From: Lysinibacillus_B sp036662795 | GTDB lineage: Bacteria; Bacillota; Bacilli; Bacillales_A; Planococcaceae | Assembly: GCF_036662795.1 (NCBI RefSeq) | Contig: NZ_JBAFWZ010000016.1 | Location: forward strand, 1-64,000 | DNA: 64,000 nt | Direction: 5' to 3' | Part shown: positions 48,747-57,208 of the stretch, in pieces | Layout: the number at the start of each line of letters is the position of its first letter | How positions within the stretch are numbered: the stretch's first letter is position 1 | Translations under genes and position numbers: made by a program | The notes under the pieces: generated by a model | What the model saw: only the letters and a program-made list of their open reading frames with translations | Told to the model about the DNA's origin: nothing | The model's database searches: none

Positions 48747-50537
48747 CTAGTCGTTTTTCAACGTTTCTTTCTGAAAATAGCCATAAATCGAAAGAGCCAG
48801 TTTATTTGGGATACCTGCCTCTAGTAATTGTTCGATGGATGCTTCTCTAATTTTCTTCACGGAGCCGAAATGCTTAAGAAGCTGTTGTTTCCGTTTAGGT
48901 CCAATACCTTCAATTTCATCAAGTACCGATGTAATCGCATTTGTTTGCTGCTGCTGACGTAAAAAAGTGATGGCAAAACGATGGACCTCATCCTGAATTC
49001 GTTGTAACAAATAAAATCCATCACTAGTGCGTTTCATTTCAATCGGTGCGGGAGGATCTCCGAAAAGTAATTGTGATGTTTTATGCTTAGCGTCCTTTGC
49101 TAAGCCAGCAATCGGAATATATAAACCAAGCTCATCTTCTATCACTTCACGTGCAACCTCCATTTGGCCTTTACCACCATCGATAATAATTAAATCTGGC
49201 AGCGGCAAATTTTCACGGAGCACTCGTGAATAGCGTCTTCTAACCACTTCCTGCATTGCACCATAATCATCGTGCTTGGCTGCCTCTCGAGTTTTATATT
49301 TTCTATACTCTTTTTTGGCAGGCTTACCATCTATAAACACGACCATTGCAGAAACCGGATCCGCGCCGTGCATATGGCTATTATCAAAGGCTTCTATACG
49401 AAGTGGTACTGCGATATTTAATGCCTCTCCTAACGCTTCACAAGCCCCCACTGTTCTCTCTTCCTGACGCTCGATTAACTGGAATTTTTCATGAATTGCA
49501 ATCCGGGCATTTTTAATTGCCATTTCAACGAGCTCTTTCTTTGAGCCACGCTTTGGAATCCTTACCTGCACATGAAGTAGCTTTTCCAATAGTGCTTCAT
49601 CAACGGTTGCTGGAATTAAAACCTCTTTTGGCTTTATATGCTGTGGTGACTCGTAAAAGCGTCCGACAAAGGTTAAAAATTCCTCGTCTGGATCCTGGTA
49701 AATTGGGAAAATGGATACATCTCGCTCAATTAGCTTACCTTGGCGGACAAAAAACACTTGTACACACATCCAGCCCTTGTCTACTGCATAGCCAAAAACG
49801 TCTCGATTGGATAGGTCTCCCGTTACAATTTTTTGCTTTTGCATGACCGTTTCAATATGGTTAATTTGATCACGGAACTCCTTTGCTCGTTCAAACTCAA
49901 GCTTCTCAGCTGCCTCTAGCATTTTTGCCTCTAAATCGTGCTTTACGTCCTCATAGCCGCCGTTTAAAAATTTAACAATGTCTTCTATCATATCGTCGAA
50001 TATTTCCTTTTCAATATCCTTTACACAGGGCGCTAAGCATTGCCCAAGATGATAGTATAAGCACACTTGGTTCGGGAGCTTCGCACACTTTCGTAATGGA
50101 TATAGGCGGTCAAGCAGCTTTCTCGTTTCATTCGCTGCAAAAACATTTGGATACGGTCCAAAATATCGTGCCTTATCCTTTTTCACTTTCCGAGTCGTTA
50201 ATATACGAGGATACTTTTCATTTGTTATTTTAATATACGGATACGTTTTATCGTCAGTTAGCATAACGTTATATTTCGGATCATGCAGCTTGATTAAGTT
50301 TAACTCTAATATGAGGGCCTCTAAATTACTAGAAGTTACGATATACTCAAAGTCCTCAATTTCACTAACAAGCCTTGCCGTTTTCCCATTATGACTGCCT
50401 GTAAAATAAGAGCGCACACGATTTTTTAAAACTTTCGCCTTCCCAACATAAATAATTGTTCCTTGACGATCCTTCATTAAATAACAGCCGGGCTCATCCG
50501 GTAAAATTGATAACTTATTTTTTATAGTGTTGTTCAT
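48747..50537 (-). CDS. uvrC: Excinuclease ABC subunit C
   Basis: A 596-residue protein. GIY-YIG nuclease (LPDEPGCYLMKDRQGTIIYVGKAK), UvrB-binding UVR domain (KMLEAAEKLEFERAKEFRDQI), RNase H-like nuclease (IEAFDNSHMHGADPVSAMVVF, DDYGAMQEVVRRRY, DLIIIDGGKGQM) and C-terminal helix-hairpin-helix (LDEIEGIGPKRKQQLLKHFGS). Performs both incisions in nucleotide excision repair. Confidence 0.95.
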   Translation of the reverse strand: MNNTIKNKLSILPDEPGCYLMKDRQGTIIYVGKAKVLKNRVRSYFTGSHNGKTARLVSEIEDFEYIVTSSNLEALILELNLIKLHDPKYNVMLTDDKTYPYIKITNEKYPRILTTRKVKKDKARYFGPYPNVFAANETRKLLDRLYPLRKCAKLPNQVCLYYHLGQCLAPCVKDIEKEIFDDMIEDIVKFLNGGYEDVKHDLEAKMLEAAEKLEFERAKEFRDQINHIETVMQKQKIVTGDLSNRDVFGYAVDKGWMCVQVFFVRQGKLIERDVSIFPIYQDPDEEFLTFVGRFYESPQHIKPKEVLIPATVDEALLEKLLHVQVRIPKRGSKKELVEMAIKNARIAIHEKFQLIERQEERTVGACEALGEALNIAVPLRIEAFDNSHMHGADPVSAMVVFIDGKPAKKEYRKYKTREAAKHDDYGAMQEVVRRRYSRVLRENLPLPDLIIIDGGKGQMEVAREVIEDELGLYIPIAGLAKDAKHKTSQLLFGDPPAPIEMKRTSDGFYLLQRIQDEVHRFAITFLRQQQQTNAITSVLDEIEGIGPKRKQQLLKHFGSVKKIREASIEQLLEAGIPNKLALSIYGYFQKETLKND

Positions 50538-50602
50538 CCTATCACCTAAAATTTTTGTCCTATAGTGCTATTATATAGTGGTCAAGCGAAAAAATACGAA
50601 TT

Positions 50603-50631
50603 AAAAAACCGAGCACACTGACTGTACTCGG
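50603..50631 (-). terminator. Terminator after trxA
   Basis: CCGAGCACA pairs with TGTACTCGG (one mismatch), minus-strand tail TTTTTTAATTC, 13 nt after the trxA stop. Confidence 0.7.
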
Positions 50632-50643
50632 TCCCTGTTAAAA

Positions 50644-50958
50644 TTATTTGTTATCGTTAATGAAATCGATTAACGCTTCTTTTGGCATGAAGCCAGCTGT
50701 TTTTGCCTTTAGCTCACCATCAACGAATAAAAGTAATGATGGAATAGACATGATTTGATACTCGGCTGCTGTGCCTTGGTTATTATCAACATCAACTTTT
50801 ACGATTTTTACGTCGTTTCCGATTGCTGCATCCACCTCTTCAAGAACTGGAGCAATCATTTTACATGGTCCGCACCATGCAGCCCAGAAGTCTACAAGAA
50901 CAACGCCGTTTGCGATTTCTTGTTGGAAGTTTGAATCAGTACCTTGTACAATTGCCAT
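50644..50958 (-). CDS. trxA: Thioredoxin
   Basis: A 104-residue protein with the active site WAAWCGPCKMIAPVL, KVDVDNNQGTAAEYQIMSIPSLLLF (cis-Pro) and the usual length. GGAGGCTATTT precedes the ATG. Reduces disulfides in the cytosol. Confidence 0.95.
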   Translation of the reverse strand: MAIVQGTDSNFQQEIANGVVLVDFWAAWCGPCKMIAPVLEEVDAAIGNDVKIVKVDVDNNQGTAAEYQIMSIPSLLLFVDGELKAKTAGFMPKEALIDFINDNK

Positions 50959-51133
50959 AATAAATAGCCTCCTTAAACTAACATCTGATTGTAGTATAGC
51001 ATGATAACATTTGGATTGAGTATTATTATGCTCACGGTGTGTTAATTATAAGGAAATGAGGTCTTATTATGAAAAAATTACATTATAATTGGATTAGTGA
51101 ATGTTGATTTCCTTTACAATTTAATTTGCTCTT

Positions 51134-51250
51134 TTGTGAAAGGCGTAGCCGCCAGTTACACTCGCCGCTCTACGTTACGTGTACTTTGCCAAAAATAATT
51201 CTGAGTAAAACATTTTTCTAAATGTTGATCCTCATTAATTATCCATTCGT
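51134..51250. repeat. R2 dispersed repeat, second copy
   Basis: GAAAGGCGTAGCC, CACTCGCCGCTCTACGTTACGTGT and CTCATTAATTATCCATT match the element at 43441-43566 in order and spacing. Confidence 0.55.
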
Positions 51251-51257
51251 GACCAAC

Positions 51258-51288
51258 GTCGTGTAGCTGACGCTTCGCTTTCGCTACA
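51258..51288. repeat. Hairpin repeat related to R2
   Basis: GTGTAGC and GCTACAC form a 7-bp stem around TGACGCTTCGCTTTC. Shares the TAGCTGACG core with R2 and with the prophage hairpin at 856. Confidence 0.45.
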
Positions 51289-51400
51289 CAAAACATCTGT
51301 TGTCCTCTGGCACAACGGAAATCAACCCCTTAGTTATAGTGAAATGCTTTTGTTAGTATAGCCGTTGACTGTTGCAAGGCACGAAACTCCTACCCATAAG

Positions 51401-51429
51401 AAAAACCGCCTCTTATTAGAGACGGTTTT
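51401..51429 (-). terminator. Terminator after etfA
   Basis: AAACCG(C)CTCT/AGAG(A)CGGTTT with loop TATT, minus-strand tail TTTTTCTTATGG; it ends the fatty-acid/electron-transfer operon. Confidence 0.7.
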
Positions 51430-51434
51430 GAATA

Positions 51435-52412
51435 TTATGCATTTACTTTTAACGCTTTGAATTCTTCGATTAGCATTGGAATAACCTCGAATAGGTCGCC
51501 AACAATACCGTAATCAGCTACTTTAAAGATGTTTGCTTCTGGATCTTTATTAATCGCTACGATCACTTTAGAGTTTGACATACCAGCTAAATGTTGAATG
51601 GCACCTGAAATACCTGCTGCAATATATAGGTCTGGTGTAACAACTTTACCTGTTTGGCCGATTTGTAGTGAGTAATCACAGTATTCTGCATCACATGCAC
51701 CACGAGAAGCACCTACTGCACCACCTAGTAAATTAGCAAGCTCTTTTAATGGCTCGAAGCCTTCTTCAGACTTCACACCACGACCACCAGCTACAACTAC
51801 TTTCGCTTCAGAAAGGTCTACACCGTCTGTTGACTTACGTACAACCTCTTTAATAATTGTACGTAAATTTGTGATATCTACTGAGATTGCAGCAACATCA
51901 CCTGAACGACCCCCGTCCTTTGCAAGAGGAGCAATATTATTCGGACGAATTGTCACAAATACAATACCATCTTTAACTTTTACTTTTTCAAACGCCTTAC
52001 CAGAATAGATTGGACGAATGAAAATTGCCGAGTCACCAGCACCTTCAATTTCTGTTACATCAGAAATTAAGCCTGATTGTAATTTAGAAGCAATTTTCGG
52101 TGATAAATCTTTTCCTAAAGCTGTATGACCGAATACGATTCCTTCTGGGTTTTCACTCTCAACAACAGCCATAAATGCTTGACTAAAGCCATCAGATGTA
52201 TAGGATTTTAAATGTGGATGCTCCACTGTTACAACGCGGTCTGCACCGTATCCGATTAATTCGCTTGCCACACCTGCAATACCGTCACCAATTAATACAC
52301 CTACTACCTCGCCACCATCAGCAATTAGTTTACCAGCAGCGATTGCTTCAAATGAAACGTTACGTAGGCTTCCTTCACGAACTTCAGCTAATACTAACAC
52401 TTTTTTTGACAT
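51435..52412 (-). CDS. etfA: Electron transfer flavoprotein alpha subunit
   Basis: A 325-residue protein. KKVLVLAEVREGSLRNVSFEAI, VFGHTALGKDLSPKIAS, then the FAD domain: VVAGGRGVKSEEGFEPLKELA, VGASRGACDAEY, QIGQTGKVVTPDLYIAAGISGAIQHLAGM, IVAINKDPEANIF. It accepts electrons from acyl-CoA dehydrogenases. 32 bp after etfB. Confidence 0.95.
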   Translation of the reverse strand: MSKKVLVLAEVREGSLRNVSFEAIAAGKLIADGGEVVGVLIGDGIAGVASELIGYGADRVVTVEHPHLKSYTSDGFSQAFMAVVESENPEGIVFGHTALGKDLSPKIASKLQSGLISDVTEIEGAGDSAIFIRPIYSGKAFEKVKVKDGIVFVTIRPNNIAPLAKDGGRSGDVAAISVDITNLRTIIKEVVRKSTDGVDLSEAKVVVAGGRGVKSEEGFEPLKELANLLGGAVGASRGACDAEYCDYSLQIGQTGKVVTPDLYIAAGISGAIQHLAGMSNSKVIVAINKDPEANIFKVADYGIVGDLFEVIPMLIEEFKALKVNA

Positions 52413-52444
52413 AGATTAACCCTCCATTACCGTCTTCGTTTGTT

Positions 52445-53218
52445 TTAGATTACTTTTGCTTCTGAGTGAAGTAGGTTGACTAACTCTTTTACTTGGTCAG
52501 CTAACTCACCTTCTAATACACGACCAGCTGCTTTTTGTGGTGGTAAGTAGATTTCAACTGTTTCTACCTTTACCTCAACATCGTCCTCGTCGATATCTAA
52601 ATCATCAAGCTCTAGCTCTTCTAACGGCTTTTTCTTCGCCTTCATAATTCCTGGTAAAGAAGGGTAGCGTGGTTCGTTTAACCCTTGCTGAGCCGTTACT
52701 AGAAGCGGTAATGAAGTTTCAAGCACTTCTGAATCCCCTTCAATATCACGAACGATCTTCACTGTTTCTCCATCGATTTCAAGAGAAGTAATAGTCGTTA
52801 CGTAGTTAATGCCTAGTAGGTCTGCTAATCGTGGACCAACTTGACCCGATCCACCATCGATTGCAACGTTACCAGCTAGGATTAAATCTGCTTCTTTATC
52901 CTTTAAATATTGGGCTAAAATAAATGATGCCGAATATTGGTCTAGTTCATCTAAATCATCTTCTGTATTAATTAATACTGCTTCATCTGCCCCCATAGCT
53001 AATGCTGTACGCAATTGCTTTTCAGCATCCTCGCCGCCGATTGTAACTACTGTTACTTTACCGCCATGCGCATCACGTTTTTGAATCGCTTCTTCAATTG
53101 CATATTCATCATAAGGGTTGATGATGAATTCAGCACCATCTTCTTGAATTTTTCCATTTGATACAACAATCTTCTCTTCTGTGTCAAACGTACGCTTTAC
53201 TAATACAAAAATATTCAT
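52445..53218 (-). CDS. etfB: Electron transfer flavoprotein beta subunit
   Basis: A 257-residue protein: MNIFVLVKRTFDTEEKI, INPYDEYAIEEAIQ, LRTALAMGADEAVLI, LILAGNVAIDGGSGQVGPRLADLLGINYVT and the RYPSLPGIMKAKKKPLEE signature. AMP-binding partner of EtfA. Follows the enoyl-CoA hydratase gene with 24 bp. Confidence 0.95.
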   Translation of the reverse strand: MNIFVLVKRTFDTEEKIVVSNGKIQEDGAEFIINPYDEYAIEEAIQKRDAHGGKVTVVTIGGEDAEKQLRTALAMGADEAVLINTEDDLDELDQYSASFILAQYLKDKEADLILAGNVAIDGGSGQVGPRLADLLGINYVTTITSLEIDGETVKIVRDIEGDSEVLETSLPLLVTAQQGLNEPRYPSLPGIMKAKKKPLEELELDDLDIDEDDVEVKVETVEIYLPPQKAAGRVLEGELADQVKELVNLLHSEAKVI

Positions 53219-53242
53219 TTTACTGACCTCCTGAAAGCTGAT

Positions 53243-54016
53243 TTATTTACCTTTAAAGACTGGCTCACGTTTTTCGATAAATGCTCTAATACCTTCTTTT
53301 GCATCCTCTGATACGAATACAGATCCGAAGCTTTCCGCCTCTGCCGCCACACCTTCATAGAAGGATGCTGGCTTAGAATATTGCAGCATATGTATGGCTG
53401 CTTTTAATGCAACTGGACTTTTCTTTGCCATTTTTTTTGCGATTTCTAATGTTTTAGGTAGGAGCTCTTCATCGTTATAGGCACGATTCGCTAAGCCCCA
53501 TTGCACGGCTTCCTTACCTGATATAGGATCGCTAGTAAACATCATTTCTGCTGCTTTTGCAACCCCTACATAACGTGGTAAACGTTGTGTACCTGCAAAG
53601 CCAGGAATAAGACCTAGCTGAAGCTCTGGTAAACCAAGCTTAGCATTTTCAGTTACAAAGCGCATATGACAGCTCATTGCAAGCTCTAATCCTCCACCGA
53701 GTGCAGCACCATGAATAGCTGCAAGTACAGGTTTTGAGAACGTTTCCAAACGTTCAAATACGTCCTGCCCATTTTTAGCTAATCTAGCAAACTCTTCACC
53801 TGTAGAAACTTCAGTAAACTCTTTAATATCCGCTCCTGCTGAGAAGAATCGACCTTCACCGTGAAGGACTATTACACGAACAGCTTCATCATGCTCTACG
53901 GCATCTAATAGTGCACTTACTTCTGCAATCATCCCTCGTGATAAGGCATTTGCTGGTGGGCGCTGAATTGTAACTACAGCTACACCTTCTTCAACTTTCC
54001 AACTAAGAAACTCCAT
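53243..54016 (-). CDS. fadB: Enoyl-CoA hydratase
   Basis: A 257-residue crotonase: HGEGRFFSAGADIKEF, AAIHGAALGGGLELAMSCHMRF (oxyanion hole), ENAKLGLPELQLGLIPGFAGTQRLPR, both catalytic Glu present. Downstream of fadR, in the FadR operon. Hydrates 2-enoyl-CoA in beta-oxidation. Confidence 0.9.
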   Translation of the reverse strand: MEFLSWKVEEGVAVVTIQRPPANALSRGMIAEVSALLDAVEHDEAVRVIVLHGEGRFFSAGADIKEFTEVSTGEEFARLAKNGQDVFERLETFSKPVLAAIHGAALGGGLELAMSCHMRFVTENAKLGLPELQLGLIPGFAGTQRLPRYVGVAKAAEMMFTSDPISGKEAVQWGLANRAYNDEELLPKTLEIAKKMAKKSPVALKAAIHMLQYSKPASFYEGVAAEAESFGSVFVSEDAKEGIRAFIEKREPVFKGK

Positions 54017-54031
54017 TCTCCCACTCTCCCC

Positions 54032-54613
54032 TTAAGCTTTTAACCCATTTAGCAGTTGCTGTTGCACTTTCGGTGTTAACTCGACTAAATCATAACGATA
54101 TTCATTCATTACCCAAGAAGTCGTAATTTCATCGACTGTACCGAATACCATTTGACGGGCAAGTCGAACATCCATTGTTGGGTTAAATTCACCTGAAAGC
54201 ATTCCCTCAATTAGAATTTCATCTAACAGCTTCAAATATTCTTTTAGAATAGCGTTAATTTTCAATCTAATTTCCTTATTTGATTGCCTAAGTTCTAATT
54301 GGGTAACGGTCGCTAAATGTCGATCTTTAGATAATACTTGAAAATGGTTTTCGATCATCTGACAAAGTTTTTCAGATGAGCTATTTCCATTTTTTATTAT
54401 TTCCTGTAAATTGTCCACAAAAACGGCCATTTTTTCTTGAAAAACTGAAATTAATATATCTTCCTTGTTTTTAAAGTATAAATAGATTGTTCCGTCAGCG
54501 ACACCAGCCTGCTTTGCGATTTTCGATACTTGTGCCTGATGATACCCATTTTCAGCTATTGCAACGACAGCAGCATCGATAATCTGTTTATATTTGGGTT
54601 TATTTCGTTTCAC
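54032..54613 (-). CDS. fadR: TetR-family fatty acid regulator FadR
   Basis: About 193 residues. The HTH is YKQIIDAAVVAIAENGYHQAQVSKIAKQAGVADGTIYLYFKNKEDIL. GGTGGTGA lies just before a GTG at 54613; the frame opens at 54658 but that part overlaps the operator, so the GTG is preferred. It represses lcfA and its own operon unless long-chain acyl-CoA is bound. Confidence 0.9.
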   Translation of the reverse strand: MKRNKPKYKQIIDAAVVAIAENGYHQAQVSKIAKQAGVADGTIYLYFKNKEDILISVFQEKMAVFVDNLQEIIKNGNSSSEKLCQMIENHFQVLSKDRHLATVTQLELRQSNKEIRLKINAILKEYLKLLDEILIEGMLSGEFNPTMDVRLARQMVFGTVDEITTSWVMNEYRYDLVELTPKVQQQLLNGLKA

Positions 54614-54642
54614 GTTGTTCACCACCAAAAAAATATAAAAAC

Positions 54643-54662
54643 ATGAATGACTATTCATTCAT
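54643..54662. promoter_or_regulatory. FadR operator in front of fadR
   Basis: ATGAATGACTATTCATTCAT, an almost perfect dyad matching the known Bacillus FadR box (TGAATGAnTAnTCATTCA). It lies 30 nt before the GTG start. Confidence 0.8.
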
Positions 54663-54713
54663 GTTTTTATATTATATTTTGTTCACGTTTCTGTCAATAG
54701 ATTACTTAGGTTA

Positions 54714-56408
54714 TTACGCTTCTTTCTCACTATTAGACATTTTCGCTTTTTCTTCATCGATTAGTGTACGGCGCAAAATTTTTCCTACAGCTGTTTTTGG
54801 CAGCTCATCTCGGAATTCATAAAACCTCGGTACTTTATAAGAGGCTAAACTTTGACGACAATAAGCATTTAATTCACTTTCTGTTGCTGTATGTCCTTCT
54901 TTTAATACAATATATGCTTTAACTGTTTCACCACGATAAGGATCTGGAATCCCCGCAACAACACATTCCTGAATTGCATCATGCTCGTATAATACTTCTT
55001 CTACTTCACGAGGATAGATATTAAAGCCTCCTGCAATAATCATATCTTTTTTACGATCCACTACATAAAAGTAACCATTTTCGTCCATATAGCCTAAATC
55101 CCCTGTTAGGAACCAGCCATCAAAAAATGTCATAGCTGTGTCTTCTGGTCGATTCCAGTAGCCCTTCATCACTTGCGGCCCCTTAATCGCGATTTCACCT
55201 ATTTCTCCTATAGCAAGAGGTTCAGATTCACCTGAACGTAAAATCACTGCATCCGTATTTGGCCAAGGTACACCGATCGAGCCTATTATGCGTTCATCCC
55301 AAATAAAGTTTGAATGAGTGACTGGTGAAGTTTCTGTTAAGCCGTAGCCTTCAACAAGTTTTCCACCTGTAATTTCTTCAAATTTTTCCTGTACCTCAAC
55401 TGGTAGTGGAGCAGATCCACTTAAGCATGCTTTAATAGAGGATAGATCGTATTTTGCGAGGTCTGGATGATTTAATAAACCAATGTACATTGTTGGTGCG
55501 CCAGGAAACAACGTAGGCTTTTGTTTATCAATCGCTTTTAGAGCCTGCTCTACATCAAATTTTGGCAGCAGAATCATGCGCCCTCTTTTCATAATAGATA
55601 AAACAAGAACGGTTGTCATCCCGTATACATGGAAAAATGGTAACATACCAAGAATCGACTCTTTACCATCTTCACATTTGTACATCCAAGCATCACACAT
55701 CATGGAGTTTGCAATTAAATTTTTATGCGTTAGCATAACACCTTTCGGGAAGCCTGTTGTACCACCTGTATATTGTAATAGGGCAATATCCTCTTCAAAA
55801 TCAAACGGTACATCTATCTCCTTCAATGGCGCTGAACGGATGATTTCTGTGAACAAATGATTTATCCCACTATGCTCTACTTTTACACTAAAGCCATATT
55901 GCTTCTTTTGAATAAATGGATAAACTAAGTTTTTTGGGAACGGTAAATAATCTTTAATACCAGTAACAATGACGTTTTCAATTTTCGTTTCATTTAGCAC
56001 TTTCATGACACGTGGATATAAAATATCCATTACTAGTATAACTTTGGCGCCAGAATCAGCCATTTGATATTGTAGCTCTCGTTCGGTGTAAAGTGGATTT
56101 GTTTGAACAACGATTCCTCCAGCATATAAAGTACCATAGTAGGCAATTACAGATTGAGGACAGTTTGGTAGCATAATAGCTACACGGTCTCCCTTCTCTA
56201 TACCTAACTTACGCAAATAATTGGCAAATTTTAATGAGGAATCGTACAGTTCTTTGTACGTCATATCTTTGCCCATAAAATGAATTGCTACTTTATTTGG
56301 GTCTGATTTAAATGCATCTGTTAAAAATTGCTGCACTGGAATACTTGGAAACTCCAATGTATGAGGAATCTCCTCTGGATACTTTTGCAACCAAACTTTT
56401 TCTGTCAT
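54714..56408 (-). CDS. lcfA: Long-chain fatty-acid-CoA ligase
   Basis: A 564-residue protein. AMP-binding motif LLQYTGGTTGFPKGVMLTHKNL, EGYGLTETSPVTHSN, FLTGDLGYMDENGYFYVVDRKKDMIIAGGFNIYPREVEEVL and PKTAVGKILRRTL. GGAGGGGCGAGAATA is before the ATG. Activates fatty acids for beta-oxidation. Confidence 0.95.
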   Translation of the reverse strand: MTEKVWLQKYPEEIPHTLEFPSIPVQQFLTDAFKSDPNKVAIHFMGKDMTYKELYDSSLKFANYLRKLGIEKGDRVAIMLPNCPQSVIAYYGTLYAGGIVVQTNPLYTERELQYQMADSGAKVILVMDILYPRVMKVLNETKIENVIVTGIKDYLPFPKNLVYPFIQKKQYGFSVKVEHSGINHLFTEIIRSAPLKEIDVPFDFEEDIALLQYTGGTTGFPKGVMLTHKNLIANSMMCDAWMYKCEDGKESILGMLPFFHVYGMTTVLVLSIMKRGRMILLPKFDVEQALKAIDKQKPTLFPGAPTMYIGLLNHPDLAKYDLSSIKACLSGSAPLPVEVQEKFEEITGGKLVEGYGLTETSPVTHSNFIWDERIIGSIGVPWPNTDAVILRSGESEPLAIGEIGEIAIKGPQVMKGYWNRPEDTAMTFFDGWFLTGDLGYMDENGYFYVVDRKKDMIIAGGFNIYPREVEEVLYEHDAIQECVVAGIPDPYRGETVKAYIVLKEGHTATESELNAYCRQSLASYKVPRFYEFRDELPKTAVGKILRRTLIDEEKAKMSNSEKEA

Positions 56409-56552
56409 TATTCTCGCCCCTCCACTTCAAACTTTTAAATATTCTAATTATTTAATAATTATAATAGAAAAAGAAATCAGTTTCAAACATTTTTTACAAT
56501 TTATTTCTATTTTCGCTCGAATATGACCGTTTTTTCTTCAATTCATTATAAA

Positions 56553-56568
56553 ATGAATAACTATTCAT
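56553..56568. promoter_or_regulatory. FadR operator in front of lcfA
   Basis: ATGAATAACTATTCAT, a perfect dyad, about 145 nt before the lcfA start; a TATAAT box lies at about 56457 between them. Confidence 0.7.
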
Positions 56569-56625
56569 TATAGAGTCATTTATAGATATCTAAATTTATT
56601 GCAGCAATTTATTATTTTAATGTAA

Positions 56626-56666
56626 CAAAAAAACTAGCAGATGATTTTTCACCTACTAGTTTTTTA
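56626..56666 (-). terminator. Terminator after the small membrane gene
   Basis: ACTAGTAGGTGA/TCATCTGCTAGT pair with two mismatches around AAAA; minus-strand tail TTTTTTTG. It follows the 30-residue gene. Confidence 0.6.
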
Positions 56667-56677
56667 TTATGCTATCT

Positions 56678-56770
56678 TTAAAAAAATATACGTCCTGTCA
56701 TCAAGTAATATACACCGATCACAAAAAAAAGAATACAAACGACAATTAATATTTTCGATAACTTTTCCAT
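56678..56770 (-). CDS. Small membrane protein (30 residues)
   Basis: MEKLSKILIVVCILFFVIGV then YYLMTGRIFF, a single membrane span. GGAGAGATAAA is before the ATG at 56770. It lies directly behind the DUF350 gene and before a terminator, so it is probably part of that operon. Function unknown. Confidence 0.55.
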   Translation of the reverse strand: MEKLSKILIVVCILFFVIGVYYLMTGRIFF

Positions 56771-56780
56771 TTTATCTCTC

Positions 56781-57194
56781 CTACGAAATACTTGCCCCGA
56801 TAACGAAGGATAATCCTACTGAAATCGTAAACGAAATTAATCCTACTGAACGATTATCCATTTCAATTTCTTCATCCACCTTAAATCGTGGAGTTAAAAA
56901 TTCAAATAGTATATATGCAAAAATAAGTAAGACAAATCCAAAAGATCCCCACGCAAGCATTTCAGTTAGTGATGTATGCTGTTCAATAGAATAGCGGAAA
57001 ATATTGCATACCCCCAATATTTTTCCGCCAGTTGCTAAAGCGACCGATACATTCCCATTTTTAATTTCTTCCCAATTCTTATATTTCGTAACAATTTCAA
57101 ATACTACCATCGAAACGATTAAACATAGAATGACGACACTGAAATATCCTGCTGTTTCAACTAGAGGGTGTTGCCAAAATGTTGAACCTAGCAT
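56781..57194 (-). CDS. yshE: DUF350 membrane protein (YshE-like)
   Basis: A 137-residue protein with four membrane segments (GYFSVVILCLIVSMVVFEIV, VALATGGKILGVCNIF, LAWGSFGFVLLIFAYILFEFL, VGLISFTISVGLSFVIGAS). The pattern of two repeated helical pairs with VALATGGKILGV is DUF350. Next to mutS2 as in B. subtilis. Confidence 0.85.
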   Translation of the reverse strand: MLGSTFWQHPLVETAGYFSVVILCLIVSMVVFEIVTKYKNWEEIKNGNVSVALATGGKILGVCNIFRYSIEQHTSLTEMLAWGSFGFVLLIFAYILFEFLTPRFKVDEEIEMDNRSVGLISFTISVGLSFVIGASIS

Positions 57195-57208
57195 CGTTTT
57201 CTCCCCTT